The notes: generated from the letters alone by a model not told the origin. Counted from the first letter of the stretch, positions 1 to 7,053 are shown. The stretch: 9,998 bases of DNA from Flavobacteriaceae bacterium (GCA_023141985.1 JAGLKH010000196.1:1-9998); one strand, 5' to 3'. A program made the numbers and translations.

Positions 1-304
1 AAAACTTTTTGGAAGACTGTTCAGCAAACGCCTTGTACAACCTCTGGCTCATTCGCTTATTTAAACTCCTGTTTTAATCAAATATTGCATCAAAGATTAA
101 TGCAATATTCATGAGCTCCGTAACATAAAAATGATTATGTGGCGAATAAATCGAGCTTGCGAGATTGGCTTCACCGAATCTTGATTTGAAGAGCAAATCT
201 TCGATTTCATGAATTCCTATTTAATAAAATAGAAAACCATAAATAAAGTTTTATGAGGTCGTTATTTTGAGCTTTGAGTATCAATTTACATAATGTAATA
301 AATT
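1..304 (+). repeat. Mosaic intergenic repeat region (copy C), downstream of the permease gene
   Basis: No gene is seen in these 304 bases. They hold divergent versions of modules found again near 3606-4026 and 7870-8239. An AAACTTTTnGG piece near 2-12 resembles 8092-8102. GGCTCATTCGCT near 46-57 resembles GGCTCGTTCGCT in the other two regions. AATC (177-180) and GATTTCAT (203-210) bracket a variable loop, as at 8029-8076. Several perfect hairpins occur: 81-109, ACATAA/TTATGT at 123-128 and 135-140, GATTTG/CAAATC at 183-188 and 194-199, and a palindrome TTACAT-A-ATGTAA at 286-298 just past the permease stop. The modules lie in plus orientation although the adjacent gene is on the minus strand. 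Some hairpins could help end the exporter transcript, but none is followed by a clear U tract on that strand. Function is unknown. Confidence 0.5.
81..109. repeat. Perfect 10-bp inverted repeat (hairpin)
   Basis: AATATTGCAT (81-90) and ATGCAATATT (100-109) are exact reverse complements around a 9-nt loop. It occupies the slot where copies A and B of the mosaic repeat carry their shorter AGTCC-ACA-GGACT hairpin, so it may be the equivalent stem with a different sequence. No T run follows on either strand, so a terminator role is not supported. Confidence 0.5.
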
Positions 305-1522
305 TTATTCATACCTTAAAGCATCAATAGGATTTAGTTTGGCTGCTTTACGGGCAGGAAAATATCCAAAAGCAATACCAACCAACACCGAAAAACCAAA
401 GCCGATCAGTATTGAATAAAAAACTGTGGGTATATAAAAATTTGTTACTTTATAAATAATTTGATTACCAATAATTCCAAATAATACGCCTATAATACCT
501 CCGACCAAACTCAATACTATAGCTTCAATTAAAAATTGAGTTAAAATATCACTTTCCCTGGCACCAATTGCCAATCGGGTCCCTATTTCGCGGGTGCGTT
601 CTGTTACCGAAACCAACATAATATTCATGATGCCAATGCCTCCAACTATCAATGAAATACTGGCTATGGCACCTAAAATCAGGGTTAATATTCCTGTAAT
701 ATTACCCGTAATTTCTTGAAGTTCAATTTGTGTTGTGATTTCAAAATCATCTTCTTCACCTTCCGGTATTTTATGTGACTCCCTCAAAAGTTCTGTAGCT
801 TCAATTTCAGCATCCACTATATGATCTTCACTTAAGGCGCTGGCCATGATCATATTGTAACCACTTCGCTGGCCATACAATCTATTTTGAATAGTTGTAT
901 AGGGTGCTATCAACATATCATCTTGATCTTGCCCCATGGTGCCTTGCCCTTCTTCCTTTAATAAGCCAACAATAGTAAATGGTACTTTATTGATTCTAAT
1001 TTTCCTTCCCACAGGATCTAAATCCGAGAAAAGTTCTTCCCTAATCGTTTCCCCGATCACACAAACTTTACGGGCTGTTTTTACATCTTCTTCAGTAAAA
1101 ACATCTCCTGAAGATATATCACGACTTAAAATATCAAAATATTCTTGAGAAACACCATAAACAGTGGTTGATTTATACCCATTTGGACCAATAGCCTGAA
1201 CTCCAATTGCAACCAAAGGTGATAATTTGGACATCCAAACGGAGTTCTTTTGTAACATGTCAAAATCTTTTTTGTCTATAGGTTTCCCCATTCTAACATT
1301 TATGCCTGCCCTATGTTCAGCCTTAGTACCAATCATTAATAAATTGGTGCCTAACCCTGATATTTGGTTTTGAACTTGCTGGGTTGCCCCCTCTCCTGCG
1401 GATATGGTCATAATTACGGCAGCAACACCTATGATGATACCTAACATGGTAAGCAAACTTCGGGTCTTATTTTTATTTATAGCCTGAAATGCTACTTTAA
1501 AGGTTTTTAGTAATTGTTTCAT
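305..1522 (-). CDS. MacB-like ABC transporter permease (MacB_PCD plus FtsX domains)
   Basis: Inner-membrane permease of a MacB/LolE-type (type VII) ABC exporter, 405 aa, the usual length when the ATPase is a separate gene. A first membrane helix lies near residues 22-42 (SLLTMLGIIIGVAAVIMTIS). A large periplasmic core domain follows at about 45-272, then three helices near 276-305, 327-352 and 366-390 forming the FtsX domain. Family hallmarks are the N-terminal NKTRSLLTMLGIIIGVAAVI stretch, VTERTREIGTRLAIGA after helix 2, and the C-terminal PARKAAKLNPIDALRYE tail. Such proteins do not move substrate through the bilayer; they couple cytoplasmic ATP hydrolysis to periplasmic extrusion with a MacA adaptor and TolC. 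It is the last gene of the operon, 9 bases after the ATPase gene. The substrate (macrolide, peptide, siderophore or lipoprotein) cannot be told from sequence. Stop codon TAA. Confidence 0.93.
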   Translation of the reverse strand: MKQLLKTFKVAFQAINKNKTRSLLTMLGIIIGVAAVIMTISAGEGATQQVQNQISGLGTNLLMIGTKAEHRAGINVRMGKPIDKKDFDMLQKNSVWMSKLSPLVAIGVQAIGPNGYKSTTVYGVSQEYFDILSRDISSGDVFTEEDVKTARKVCVIGETIREELFSDLDPVGRKIRINKVPFTIVGLLKEEGQGTMGQDQDDMLIAPYTTIQNRLYGQRSGYNMIMASALSEDHIVDAEIEATELLRESHKIPEGEEDDFEITTQIELQEITGNITGILTLILGAIASISLIVGGIGIMNIMLVSVTERTREIGTRLAIGARESDILTQFLIEAIVLSLVGGIIGVLFGIIGNQIIYKVTNFYIPTVFYSILIGFGFSVLVGIAFGYFPARKAAKLNPIDALRYE

Positions 1523-1531
1523 TGATAACGA

Positions 1532-2275
1532 TTAAGTTATTGTTTCTAAGTCTTTTAACGCACTTTTTTTAGTACTTCTATTTTTTATGAATTTATCAGT
1601 TAAAACACGGCCATCCCTTAAATAGACTATTCGTTTTGCAAACTGGGCAATTTCAGGTTCATGGGTAATCATTAAAATAGTTTTTCCAAGATCGTTTAAT
1701 CTCATAAATAAATCAGCTATCTCTATGCTGGCCTTACTATCCAGGTTGCCGGTAGCCTCATCAGACAAGATCAGTGCAGGATCATTTACCAAAGCCCTTG
1801 CAATGGCCACTCTTTGTTGTTGCCCTGCAGAAAGCTCATTAGTTTTATGGTAAATGCGGTCCGCCAAGCCTACCTGTTCCAAGGCTTTTTTTGCCAACTT
1901 TTTTGAATTTGAAAACCTTCCAGTTCTATCATATACCAGCGGCAGCTCAACATTTTCAAGTGCCGTTGTGCGTGAAAGTAAATTATAGCTTTGAAAAATG
2001 AATCCGATTTTTTGATTACGGATATCAGCTAATTGGTTCTTATTCAATTTATTTACATGTACACCATCCAAATGATATTCTCCGGAAGTGGGTTTATCCA
2101 GACAACCCAAGATATGCAATAAGGTAGATTTACCTGACCCGGAAGAACCCATAATAGCGACGAACTCACCTTCTTCAATAACCAAATCAATACCTGTAAG
2201 CGCGTGGACTTCTATCTCACCGGTTTTAAATACGCGACTAAGTTTCTTGGTTTCTATGACTTTTTTTAAAGACAT
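1532..2275 (-). CDS. ABC transporter ATP-binding protein, MacB/LolD type
   Basis: Cytoplasmic ATPase that powers the adjacent permease, 247 aa, one complete nucleotide-binding domain. Walker A is GSSGSGKS (residues 43-50), the Q-loop glutamine is Q95 (FIFQSYNLL), the signature is LSAGQQQR (148-155), Walker B ends ALILSDE with catalytic E173, the D-loop is GNLDS, and the switch histidine is H205 (ITHEPE). The NLLSRTTALENVELPL segment is typical of the LolD/MacB subfamily. Two motif positions differ from the commonest form: LSAGQ rather than LSGGQ, and DEATGNLD rather than DEPTGNLD. Both are conservative and should not abolish activity. The gene starts 6 bases after the adaptor gene ends and 9 bases separate it from the permease gene, so the three are very likely co-transcribed. 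Confidence in the family is high; the substrate is unknown. Confidence 0.95.
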   Translation of the reverse strand: MSLKKVIETKKLSRVFKTGEIEVHALTGIDLVIEEGEFVAIMGSSGSGKSTLLHILGCLDKPTSGEYHLDGVHVNKLNKNQLADIRNQKIGFIFQSYNLLSRTTALENVELPLVYDRTGRFSNSKKLAKKALEQVGLADRIYHKTNELSAGQQQRVAIARALVNDPALILSDEATGNLDSKASIEIADLFMRLNDLGKTILMITHEPEIAQFAKRIVYLRDGRVLTDKFIKNRSTKKSALKDLETIT

Positions 2276-2281
2276 CTTGTA

Positions 2282-3499
2282 TTATTTTTTAGATTTAATA
2301 CCATTGATAGCCTTTATTTCTTCAGTTAATTCAGAACCATCAAGAAATCTTTTAATTTCAGATTGTAAGCCTGTTTTTATACCTATTTCAATAAACTTGA
2401 AATCTAAATTTTCGTCAGCATTTATATAGAAAAAACCATCTATAGTTGCAGGTAGTTTTTTCTTAAAATTAGAAGATGTATAAGTATCTTCATTGTTAAT
2501 GGCTTTTATAAAAGTTTGCTGTACTGAATCTGGAAGCATCATTTTGCTTTTTGATTCCAGTATTGGTTTAATTTCTTTAAGCATTTGTTCATTAGGCCTA
2601 AAACGGAACGCTGAGTTGTTAATAAGAAAGGCATCTTTTGAAGCGCGTATTATAAACTCAAGGTTAGTTGTCATTCCTGGAAGTAACAAGCCTTTATCAT
2701 TATCTACATCTACCACTACTTGATAATTAACTACATTGTTTATTTCAATTGGTTGTAGTCTAATTTGACTTACTTGCCCATTGAATTTTTTTTCTGGATA
2801 AGTTTGAACACTAAAACGAACTGGCATATTATTAGTAATATAACCAATATCACTTTCATCTACGTCTGCCAAAATCTGCATTTTTGATAAGTCTTCTGCT
2901 ATTATAAACATTTTTGGGGTTGAAAAAGATGCTGCAACTGTTTGACCTTCTTCTACACTACGCTCAGTTACTGTTCCGCTTATTGGTGATGTAATGTGTG
3001 CATAATTAATACTTACTTGTATATTTTTTACAGCAGCTACAGAAGCTTTTTTTGCACTTAAAGCTTGCTCGTAAGTATATTTAGAATTACTATACTCTTG
3101 TTGTGATATTACTCCTTTTTCAAATAAAATTTTACTCCTGTTATATTCTTCTGTGGTATGGGTTAATTGAACTTCACTCACTGACAAATTAGCTTGAGCA
3201 CTTGTCAGATTTGTTTTTAATAATTTTAAGTCCATTTCTGCCAAAAGTTGACCAGCTTTTACTTTATCGTTATAATCAACATATATTTTTTTGATTGTAC
3301 CTGAGATTTGAGTTCCAATCTCTACTGTATTTATTGCCTCTAAAGTTCCTGTACTAGACACAACCAACTCTATTTTTCCTTTTTCTAAATATGTATAAGT
3401 GTATTCAAGGTTTTTAGCATCAATTTTGGGTTTTATAATGAAATAAATAACTAATGCTATTATTAAAATTAAAGGAACAATCCATTTCAATCGCTTCAT
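2282..3499 (-). CDS. MacA-like periplasmic adaptor (HlyD/membrane fusion protein family)
   Basis: Adaptor linking the ABC permease to an outer-membrane channel, 405 aa. An N-terminal anchor helix spans residues 7-23 (IVPLILIIALVIYFII) with KR before it. The first half of a lipoyl-like domain follows (about 48-90, TGTLEAINTVEIGTQISGTI), then a coiled-coil hairpin (about 92-165), the second lipoyl half (166-200, YAHITSPISGTVTERSVEEGQ), and a beta-barrel domain (about 205-285). Residues 300-360 form a helical, charged insertion before the last membrane-proximal strands (FFYINADENLDFKFIEIGIKTG); I believe similar insertions occur in Bacteroidota homologues. It is the first gene of the exporter operon, and the start is supported by the anchor beginning at once. 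No TolC-like gene lies upstream, so the outer-membrane partner must be encoded elsewhere. Substrate unknown. Confidence 0.93.
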   Translation of the reverse strand: MKRLKWIVPLILIIALVIYFIIKPKIDAKNLEYTYTYLEKGKIELVVSSTGTLEAINTVEIGTQISGTIKKIYVDYNDKVKAGQLLAEMDLKLLKTNLTSAQANLSVSEVQLTHTTEEYNRSKILFEKGVISQQEYSNSKYTYEQALSAKKASVAAVKNIQVSINYAHITSPISGTVTERSVEEGQTVAASFSTPKMFIIAEDLSKMQILADVDESDIGYITNNMPVRFSVQTYPEKKFNGQVSQIRLQPIEINNVVNYQVVVDVDNDKGLLLPGMTTNLEFIIRASKDAFLINNSAFRFRPNEQMLKEIKPILESKSKMMLPDSVQQTFIKAINNEDTYTSSNFKKKLPATIDGFFYINADENLDFKFIEIGIKTGLQSEIKRFLDGSELTEEIKAINGIKSKK

Positions 3500-3527
3500 A
3501 ATTAATTATGATTATATTAATATTAAT

Positions 3528-3535
3528 CAAAAATA
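3528..3535 (-). promoter_or_regulatory. Candidate -7 box for the exporter operon
   Basis: Read on the minus strand, TATTTTTG matches the Bacteroidetes -7 consensus TAnnTTTG exactly and lies about 28 bases before the adaptor ATG at 3499. That would give a short leader. No clear TTG -33 element is found at the usual 17-23 base distance, and the region is very AT-rich, so this is a weak call. Confidence 0.35.
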
Positions 3536-3738
3536 AATTCAAAAGGTTATAATACATATGATATAAATCAATATTTAACATTCTAAAAAAAAAAAGTTAT
3601 AAAATCATTCCACACACATTTACTCACTCCTCCGTGATTATTTGATAAATAAGTATTAGTGAACCTCGCAAAAAACTCGGTTTTGCTTCCCTCCTACGTC
3701 ATCTCGACTGCGCTCGATACAGGCTCGCATAATAAGTG

Positions 3739-3823
3739 TTCTACTAGCTTTAGTAGAAGAAATTTTTAGATAAAAATTTTTAAAGGAAGTTTTCCGTTTT
3801 GCTTGGCTTTTAACCCAAGCAAA
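3739..3823. repeat. Cluster of four consecutive hairpins
   Basis: Four perfect stem-loops lie nearly end to end. TTCTACTA/TAGTAGAA has a 4-nt loop (3739-3758). AAATTTTT/AAAAATTT has a 4-nt loop (3760-3779). GGAA/TTCC has a 3-nt loop (3785-3795). TTTGCTTGG/CCAAGCAAA has an 8-nt loop (3798-3823). The first and last are the strongest. They sit inside mosaic repeat copy A. They could be a structured RNA, a bidirectional transcription barrier, or remnants of palindromic repeats; the sequence does not decide between these. Confidence 0.5.
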
Positions 3824-3988
3824 GCAACATAACGCAGTACATTATAATACATTTTATAACAATTAGCGAATAGCACTTTTTCGTGCCATTTTACATAGTT
3901 GCAGATAAATCATCCACTGGATAATTGCATTTGTATAGCCTAAAATATGCACACTCATTTGCCTTTGCGTTAGCTGGCTCGTTCGCTA

Positions 3989-4009
3989 AATTAGTCCACA
4001 GGACTAATT
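3989..4009. repeat. 9-bp hairpin with compensatory change relative to 8158-8178
   Basis: AATTAGTCC (3989-3997), loop ACA, GGACTAATT (4001-4009): a perfect 9-bp stem. The equivalent stem at 8158-8178 reads AATAAGTCC-ACA-GGACTTATT. The fourth base pair is T-A here and A-T there, so both partners changed together. A weaker hairpin of the same shape (ATCATCC-ACT-GGATAAT, one mismatch) lies at 3909-3925. Confidence 0.65.
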
Positions 4010-4062
4010 CTTTACGCTCCGCCCTGTTTTTGCCAAAATTTTATGAAGCCGTTTTAAATGTT

Positions 4063-4956
4063 CTATTTAACATAATATTTAAAAAACTCTTTTTCAATAA
4101 GAGTTTTACTCAATTTATTATTAGTAATCATCTCTGATTCTATACATAAGCCTGAAGTGATTGCACCAAATTGCATACATTTTATCGTTTCGTAACCTTT
4201 CGAAAATCCATACAGAAAACCTGAAAAGAAAGAATCTCCAGCACCATTTGCATTGTTTAAAGTATAACTTTCAATAATTGGAACTTCAATCCATTTACCA
4301 TCTTTGGTATATGCAGTTGCACCATCTTTTCCGTGTGTACACACCACCAATTCCTTTCCATTGGCAATTTGTGCTTCCATAAAAGGTTTGTAATCGGGTA
4401 AATTGTCAGAACTTAAAAAGATATAAGCAGCGGCGTCAATAAAGTCTTGGTGGTATTCGTTTTTGCCATCATAATCGTGTAAATCGGTCCAGATTTCTTT
4501 GTTTAATTGTTTACAAACGGGTAAAATATAACGGCAATAATTGGCAATATTCACAACAATATAATTTGCATTTGCTACCTCTTTTTCAAACTTAGAATAA
4601 TCTATAACAGGGATATCAGAACTAGGATTCATAAAAACAGAAATTCGCTCTCCCCTACCATTTATAATGTTTAAATGCCTTTCGGTGCCTTTGGGATCTA
4701 TATCATTGATAAAATTTAAGGTAGGTTCTTGTAAATAAGAAGTTACTTTTTCTCCAAAGGAATCATTGCCTATCAAGGAATGAAATGTCGTAGGAAAACC
4801 CAATTTAGAAAGTGTCAATGCTTTTCCTGCACCAGTATTTCCAATAGTTTCATTAAAATGGCAATGATGAATAGTTTGCGGAATTGCTTCCGGGAATTCA
4901 TCTAACGTAATTACTGAATTGTATGATGCGCCACCAATAATAAATATGTTTTCCAC
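4063..4956 (-). CDS. PfkB-family (ribokinase-like) carbohydrate kinase
   Basis: Cytoplasmic ATP-dependent sugar kinase of the ribokinase/PfkB family, 297 aa, normal length. The N-terminal strand IFIIGGASYNS opens the Rossmann-like fold. The first PfkB signature region is GNTGAGKALTLSKLG (residues 39-53). The ATP-site motif THGKDGATAY spans 207-216. The second signature reads NANGAGDSFFSGFLYGF, with anion-hole GAG and catalytic base D241; the usual first Asp of DTxGAGD is Asn here. The start is GTG at 4956, supported because the fold begins within four residues and no ATG precedes it. That GTG shares one base with the TAG stop of the amylase gene (TAGTG), which implies translational coupling. 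The likely role is to phosphorylate a sugar released by the amylase or a related intermediate, but the actual substrate (glucose, fructose, nucleoside or other) cannot be read from the sequence. Stop codon TAG. Confidence 0.9.
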   Translation of the reverse strand: MENIFIIGGASYNSVITLDEFPEAIPQTIHHCHFNETIGNTGAGKALTLSKLGFPTTFHSLIGNDSFGEKVTSYLQEPTLNFINDIDPKGTERHLNIINGRGERISVFMNPSSDIPVIDYSKFEKEVANANYIVVNIANYCRYILPVCKQLNKEIWTDLHDYDGKNEYHQDFIDAAAYIFLSSDNLPDYKPFMEAQIANGKELVVCTHGKDGATAYTKDGKWIEVPIIESYTLNNANGAGDSFFSGFLYGFSKGYETIKCMQFGAITSGLCIESEMITNNKLSKTLIEKEFFKYYVK

Positions 4957-6800
4957 TAGTTGCTAAGTTTTATAATGAATGCTGAATTAGCCTTTAAATC
5001 AATTGATTTAAGGGAAGAAAAATAGGTGTTTGTAATAATATCGGTTCCGTTAGAATACCCTTCAATAGATTCTTTGAAACGCTCTAAACTAAACTTATTA
5101 ATAGCTTTACTATTGTTATTAATGATTACCATTGTTTTTTCTTCGTTTTTGTGCCTAAAATATACATAAATATTATCTATTGGTTGGTAATGCGTTAATT
5201 TTCCAGAATGGATTTCTGTAGCATTTTTACGCCAGTTCAAAATTGTACTTACATACTTATGCATACTATTTTCTTGAGTTGTTCTTCCTTTTTCAGTAAA
5301 TGCATTTCTTTTATCAGATTTCCAACCTCCTGGAAAATCTTTTCGCAATTGCCCATCAGGTTTATCACCTTCAAATACCAACTCATCACCATAATATAAT
5401 TGAGGTATTCCTCTAGTTGTTAAAATAAATGCCATACTCAATTTTAGTTTGTCAATATCATTATTCAATAAGGTGAATAAGCGCCCTACATCATGATTTC
5501 CGTTAAATATTTTATTATTATAAGCATCTCCATACACAAAATCTTCTGCCAAGGTTTCATATATTTTATAGATGTTATTTTCTTCTCCAAATGCTTTCAA
5601 CATGGCATAGTACAACGGATAATCACAAACACTATTTACAGGTGAAATATAACCATCATTTTTTGCTCCTATACTATTCCAATAAGATAATGATGATGCT
5701 TTTGCTTCCCAAGTTTCAGCAACAATATAAAAATTAGGATATTCCGTGTTAATTGTTTCTATCCATTTTGCCATTACTTTTTTATCAGGATATGGATAGG
5801 TATCCATTCTGATACCATCTAACTGTGCATATTCAACCCACCAAATTGAATTTTGAATCATATAGGTTGCTAAAAACGGGTTTTCCAAGTTTAAATCAGG
5901 CAAATTAGTATCAAACCAACCTTTTGTAAATAAATCGTAATCACTTTTTGAAGCGTGCGGATCAGAAGCAGCAATATTGGTAAAATTACTTCTTGTAAAT
6001 GTGTCCCATTGATTCAACCAATCTTTAGAAGGCAAATCATTCATCCACCAATGGCCAGAACCACAATGATTAAATACTTGATCCATAATCACTTTCATTC
6101 CTTTTTGATGACTTAAATCTACCAAACTTTTAAAATCTTTATTGCTCCCAAAACGACTATCGGTTTTATAGAAATTTGAAATTCCGTAACCGTGATATGA
6201 ATATTTCGGTTGGTCATTTTCCAAAAACGGATTCAGCCACAATGTTGTTACTCCCAATGCTTCAATATAATCCAAATGGTTTATAATTCCTTCTATATCG
6301 CCACCATGTCTTCCATCTTGATTGGAAAGATCTGCTTTTTCAAGGGTATCATCGGTAGAATCATTCGCTGGATTTCCGTTTGAAAAGCGATCTGGAGTTA
6401 TCAAATACATAACATCAGAGCCATCAATTGTCTGAGTTGTATTACCTCTGTTTCTTTTTGTTTTTAATTCATAGTTATATCGTAATTCTTTGCTAGTATT
6501 TGTTTTAAAAACAATATCAAAAGAACCTTCTTTAGTCGTTTCTGCTATTGACAGATTTATAAAAAGATAGTTTTCATTTTCTAATATAGAAATACTATTT
6601 ATTGAAATCCCTTCATAATTGATACTTGGTTTTGTTTGACTAATATTTTCACCATATACCAAAAGTTGTAATTCGGTATTTTCCATTCCGATCCACCAAT
6701 TTGGAGGTTCTATTCTGTTCAATATTACGTTTTGAGCGCTTAATTGAATTGAAACAACAAGGAATAAACAGGTGATAAAAGTTCTAAATACAGTTTTCAT
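4956..6800 (-). CDS. Secreted cyclomaltodextrinase/neopullulanase-like GH13 alpha-amylase (SusA-like)
   Basis: Periplasmic glycoside hydrolase family 13 enzyme, 614 aa from the chosen start. A type I signal peptide covers about residues 1-22 (hydrophobic FITCLFLVVSIQL, cleavage near SAQ); the Cys lies within the hydrophobic core, not in a lipobox. Residues 25-115 form the beta-sandwich N-terminal domain of bacterial cyclomaltodextrinases (RIEPPNWWIGMENTELQLLVYG). The catalytic barrel starts near 130 and has all four GH13 regions: DQVFNH (240-245), GIRMD with nucleophile D333, AETWE with acid/base E362, and NGNHD with D437. The C-terminal beta domain covers about 535-614. The expected reaction is hydrolysis of alpha-1,4 links in maltodextrins, cyclodextrins or pullulan. 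The frame stays open to 6851, but ATG at 6800 is preferred because the signal peptide starts there; the upstream 17 codons look untranslated. It forms an operon with the sugar kinase downstream. Confidence 0.93.
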   Translation of the reverse strand: MKTVFRTFITCLFLVVSIQLSAQNVILNRIEPPNWWIGMENTELQLLVYGENISQTKPSINYEGISINSISILENENYLFINLSIAETTKEGSFDIVFKTNTSKELRYNYELKTKRNRGNTTQTIDGSDVMYLITPDRFSNGNPANDSTDDTLEKADLSNQDGRHGGDIEGIINHLDYIEALGVTTLWLNPFLENDQPKYSYHGYGISNFYKTDSRFGSNKDFKSLVDLSHQKGMKVIMDQVFNHCGSGHWWMNDLPSKDWLNQWDTFTRSNFTNIAASDPHASKSDYDLFTKGWFDTNLPDLNLENPFLATYMIQNSIWWVEYAQLDGIRMDTYPYPDKKVMAKWIETINTEYPNFYIVAETWEAKASSLSYWNSIGAKNDGYISPVNSVCDYPLYYAMLKAFGEENNIYKIYETLAEDFVYGDAYNNKIFNGNHDVGRLFTLLNNDIDKLKLSMAFILTTRGIPQLYYGDELVFEGDKPDGQLRKDFPGGWKSDKRNAFTEKGRTTQENSMHKYVSTILNWRKNATEIHSGKLTHYQPIDNIYVYFRHKNEEKTMVIINNNSKAINKFSLERFKESIEGYSNGTDIITNTYFSSLKSIDLKANSAFIIKLSN

Positions 6801-6827
6801 TTTAGTAAAGTTAAAAATTAGATTTCC

Positions 6828-6858
6828 CAATATTACTGTTGAAAACAACACCTTACAA
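6828..6858 (-). promoter_or_regulatory. Candidate promoter of the amylase-kinase operon
   Basis: On the minus strand, TTG (6858-6856), 20 bases, then TAATATTG (6835-6828). The second box matches 7 of 8 positions including the free ones of TAnnTTTG, and the spacing is that expected for a Bacteroidetes primary-sigma promoter. The -7 box lies 28 bases before the chosen ATG at 6800, which also supports that start. The same octamer TAATATTG occurs on the plus strand at 6975-6982 before the divergent regulator gene. Confidence 0.45.
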
Positions 6859-6864
6859 CTCCAT

Positions 6865-6997
6865 TATACAAACAACAACTTCAATACATCAAACTACCTG
6901 TATTAACTAGTTTTAGTAAGGGTTGAAAGTAATTAGAATTAGGCAAAATTATAGTTGTGTACTTGTTTTTTGTATAATATTGCTGGTTGTTTGTATA
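6865..6997. promoter_or_regulatory. 12-bp inverted repeat shared by the two divergent promoters
   Basis: TATACAAACAAC (6865-6876) and GTTGTTTGTATA (6986-6997) are exact reverse complements 109 bases apart. One arm lies just upstream of the amylase promoter and the other inside the 21-bp repeats before the LytTR gene. A third TTTGTATA core is at 6969-6976. The layout fits one regulator acting on both divergent genes. That is an inference; the arms are too far apart for a simple hairpin role. Confidence 0.45.
6955..6982 (+). promoter_or_regulatory. Candidate promoter of the LytTR regulator gene
   Basis: TTG at 6955-6957, a 17-base spacer, and TAATATTG at 6975-6982 (one mismatch to TAnnTTTG). 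It overlaps the first 21-bp direct repeat and the start of the second, so a protein bound there could control access. A second weak box, TAATTTTC, is at 7018-7025 nearer the gene. Which one is used is not decided by the sequence. Confidence 0.3.
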
Positions 6998-7023
6998 GAA
7001 TTAATGGTTATTTAGACTAATTT
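6961..7023 (+). promoter_or_regulatory. Three imperfect 21-bp direct repeats, candidate LytTR binding sites
   Basis: The segments 6961-6981, 6982-7002 and 7003-7023 align without gaps. Copies 1 and 2 match at 16/21 and copies 2 and 3 at 12/21. Each keeps GTTnTTT, with GTT cores at 6965, 6986 and 7007, exactly 21 bases apart. LytTR-family proteins are known to bind short GTT-centred direct repeats about two helical turns apart, and the next gene encodes a LytTR protein. The flanking bases fit the published LytTR consensus only loosely, and the AT-rich background weakens the third copy. Confidence 0.5.
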
Positions 7024-7053
7024 TCAGATTTTAGCAACGTGAATTTAAACAAT

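Larger units (their letters stand above)
3606..4026 (+). repeat. Mosaic intergenic repeat (copy A)
   Basis: Non-coding stretch between the exporter promoter and the kinase 3' end. It shares blocks with 7870-8239 in the same orientation. The CATTCCACACAC block (3606-3626) is identical over 21 bases to 7873-7893. TTTTGCTTCCCTCCTA (3681-3696) is identical to 7932-7947. 3725-3745 matches 7975-7995 at 19/21. 3806-3850 matches 8195-8239 at 40/45. 3972-4026 matches 8141-8195 at 51/55. The last two blocks occur in opposite order in the two copies, so the element is a mosaic, not a simple duplication. The stretch at 3698-3720 (CTCGACTGCGCTCGATAC core) resembles short REP-like sequences often seen between flavobacterial genes. 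I see no protein-coding sequence or transposase in it. Function is unknown. Confidence 0.75.

Noticed and set aside
286..298. Palindrome after the permease stop as an intrinsic terminator
   Set aside because: The stem is six mostly A/T pairs around one base, with no U tract on the minus strand, so it is too weak to call.
936..1148. Plus-strand open frame of 70 codons, and similar short frames at 2493-2723, 5208-5399, and minus-strand 8879-9127 and 9359-9565
   Set aside because: All lie antisense inside confidently identified coding sequences and show no domain, signal or start context of their own.
2088..2429. Plus-strand open frame of 113 codons
   Set aside because: It is antisense across the junction of two well-supported genes and has no family resemblance.
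3500..3605. Missing TolC gene upstream of the adaptor, or a remnant of it
   Set aside because: The stretch is short, very AT-rich and has no coding pattern. The outer-membrane partner is simply not in this window.
3806..3850. Integron attC site suggested by the CATAACGC-type block (also 8195-8239)
   Set aside because: The conserved attC core triplets and paired L/R boxes are not present in the right arrangement, and no integrase gene is in the window. Only the gene-plus-repeat layout is reminiscent.
3925..4137. Plus-strand open frame of 70 codons
   Set aside because: It runs through the mosaic repeat and into the antisense of the kinase 3' end, with no recognisable protein features.
6801..6851. 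Amylase start further upstream at 6851
   Set aside because: The extra 17 residues precede a complete signal peptide that begins at the ATG at 6800, and the upstream part overlaps the likely promoter.
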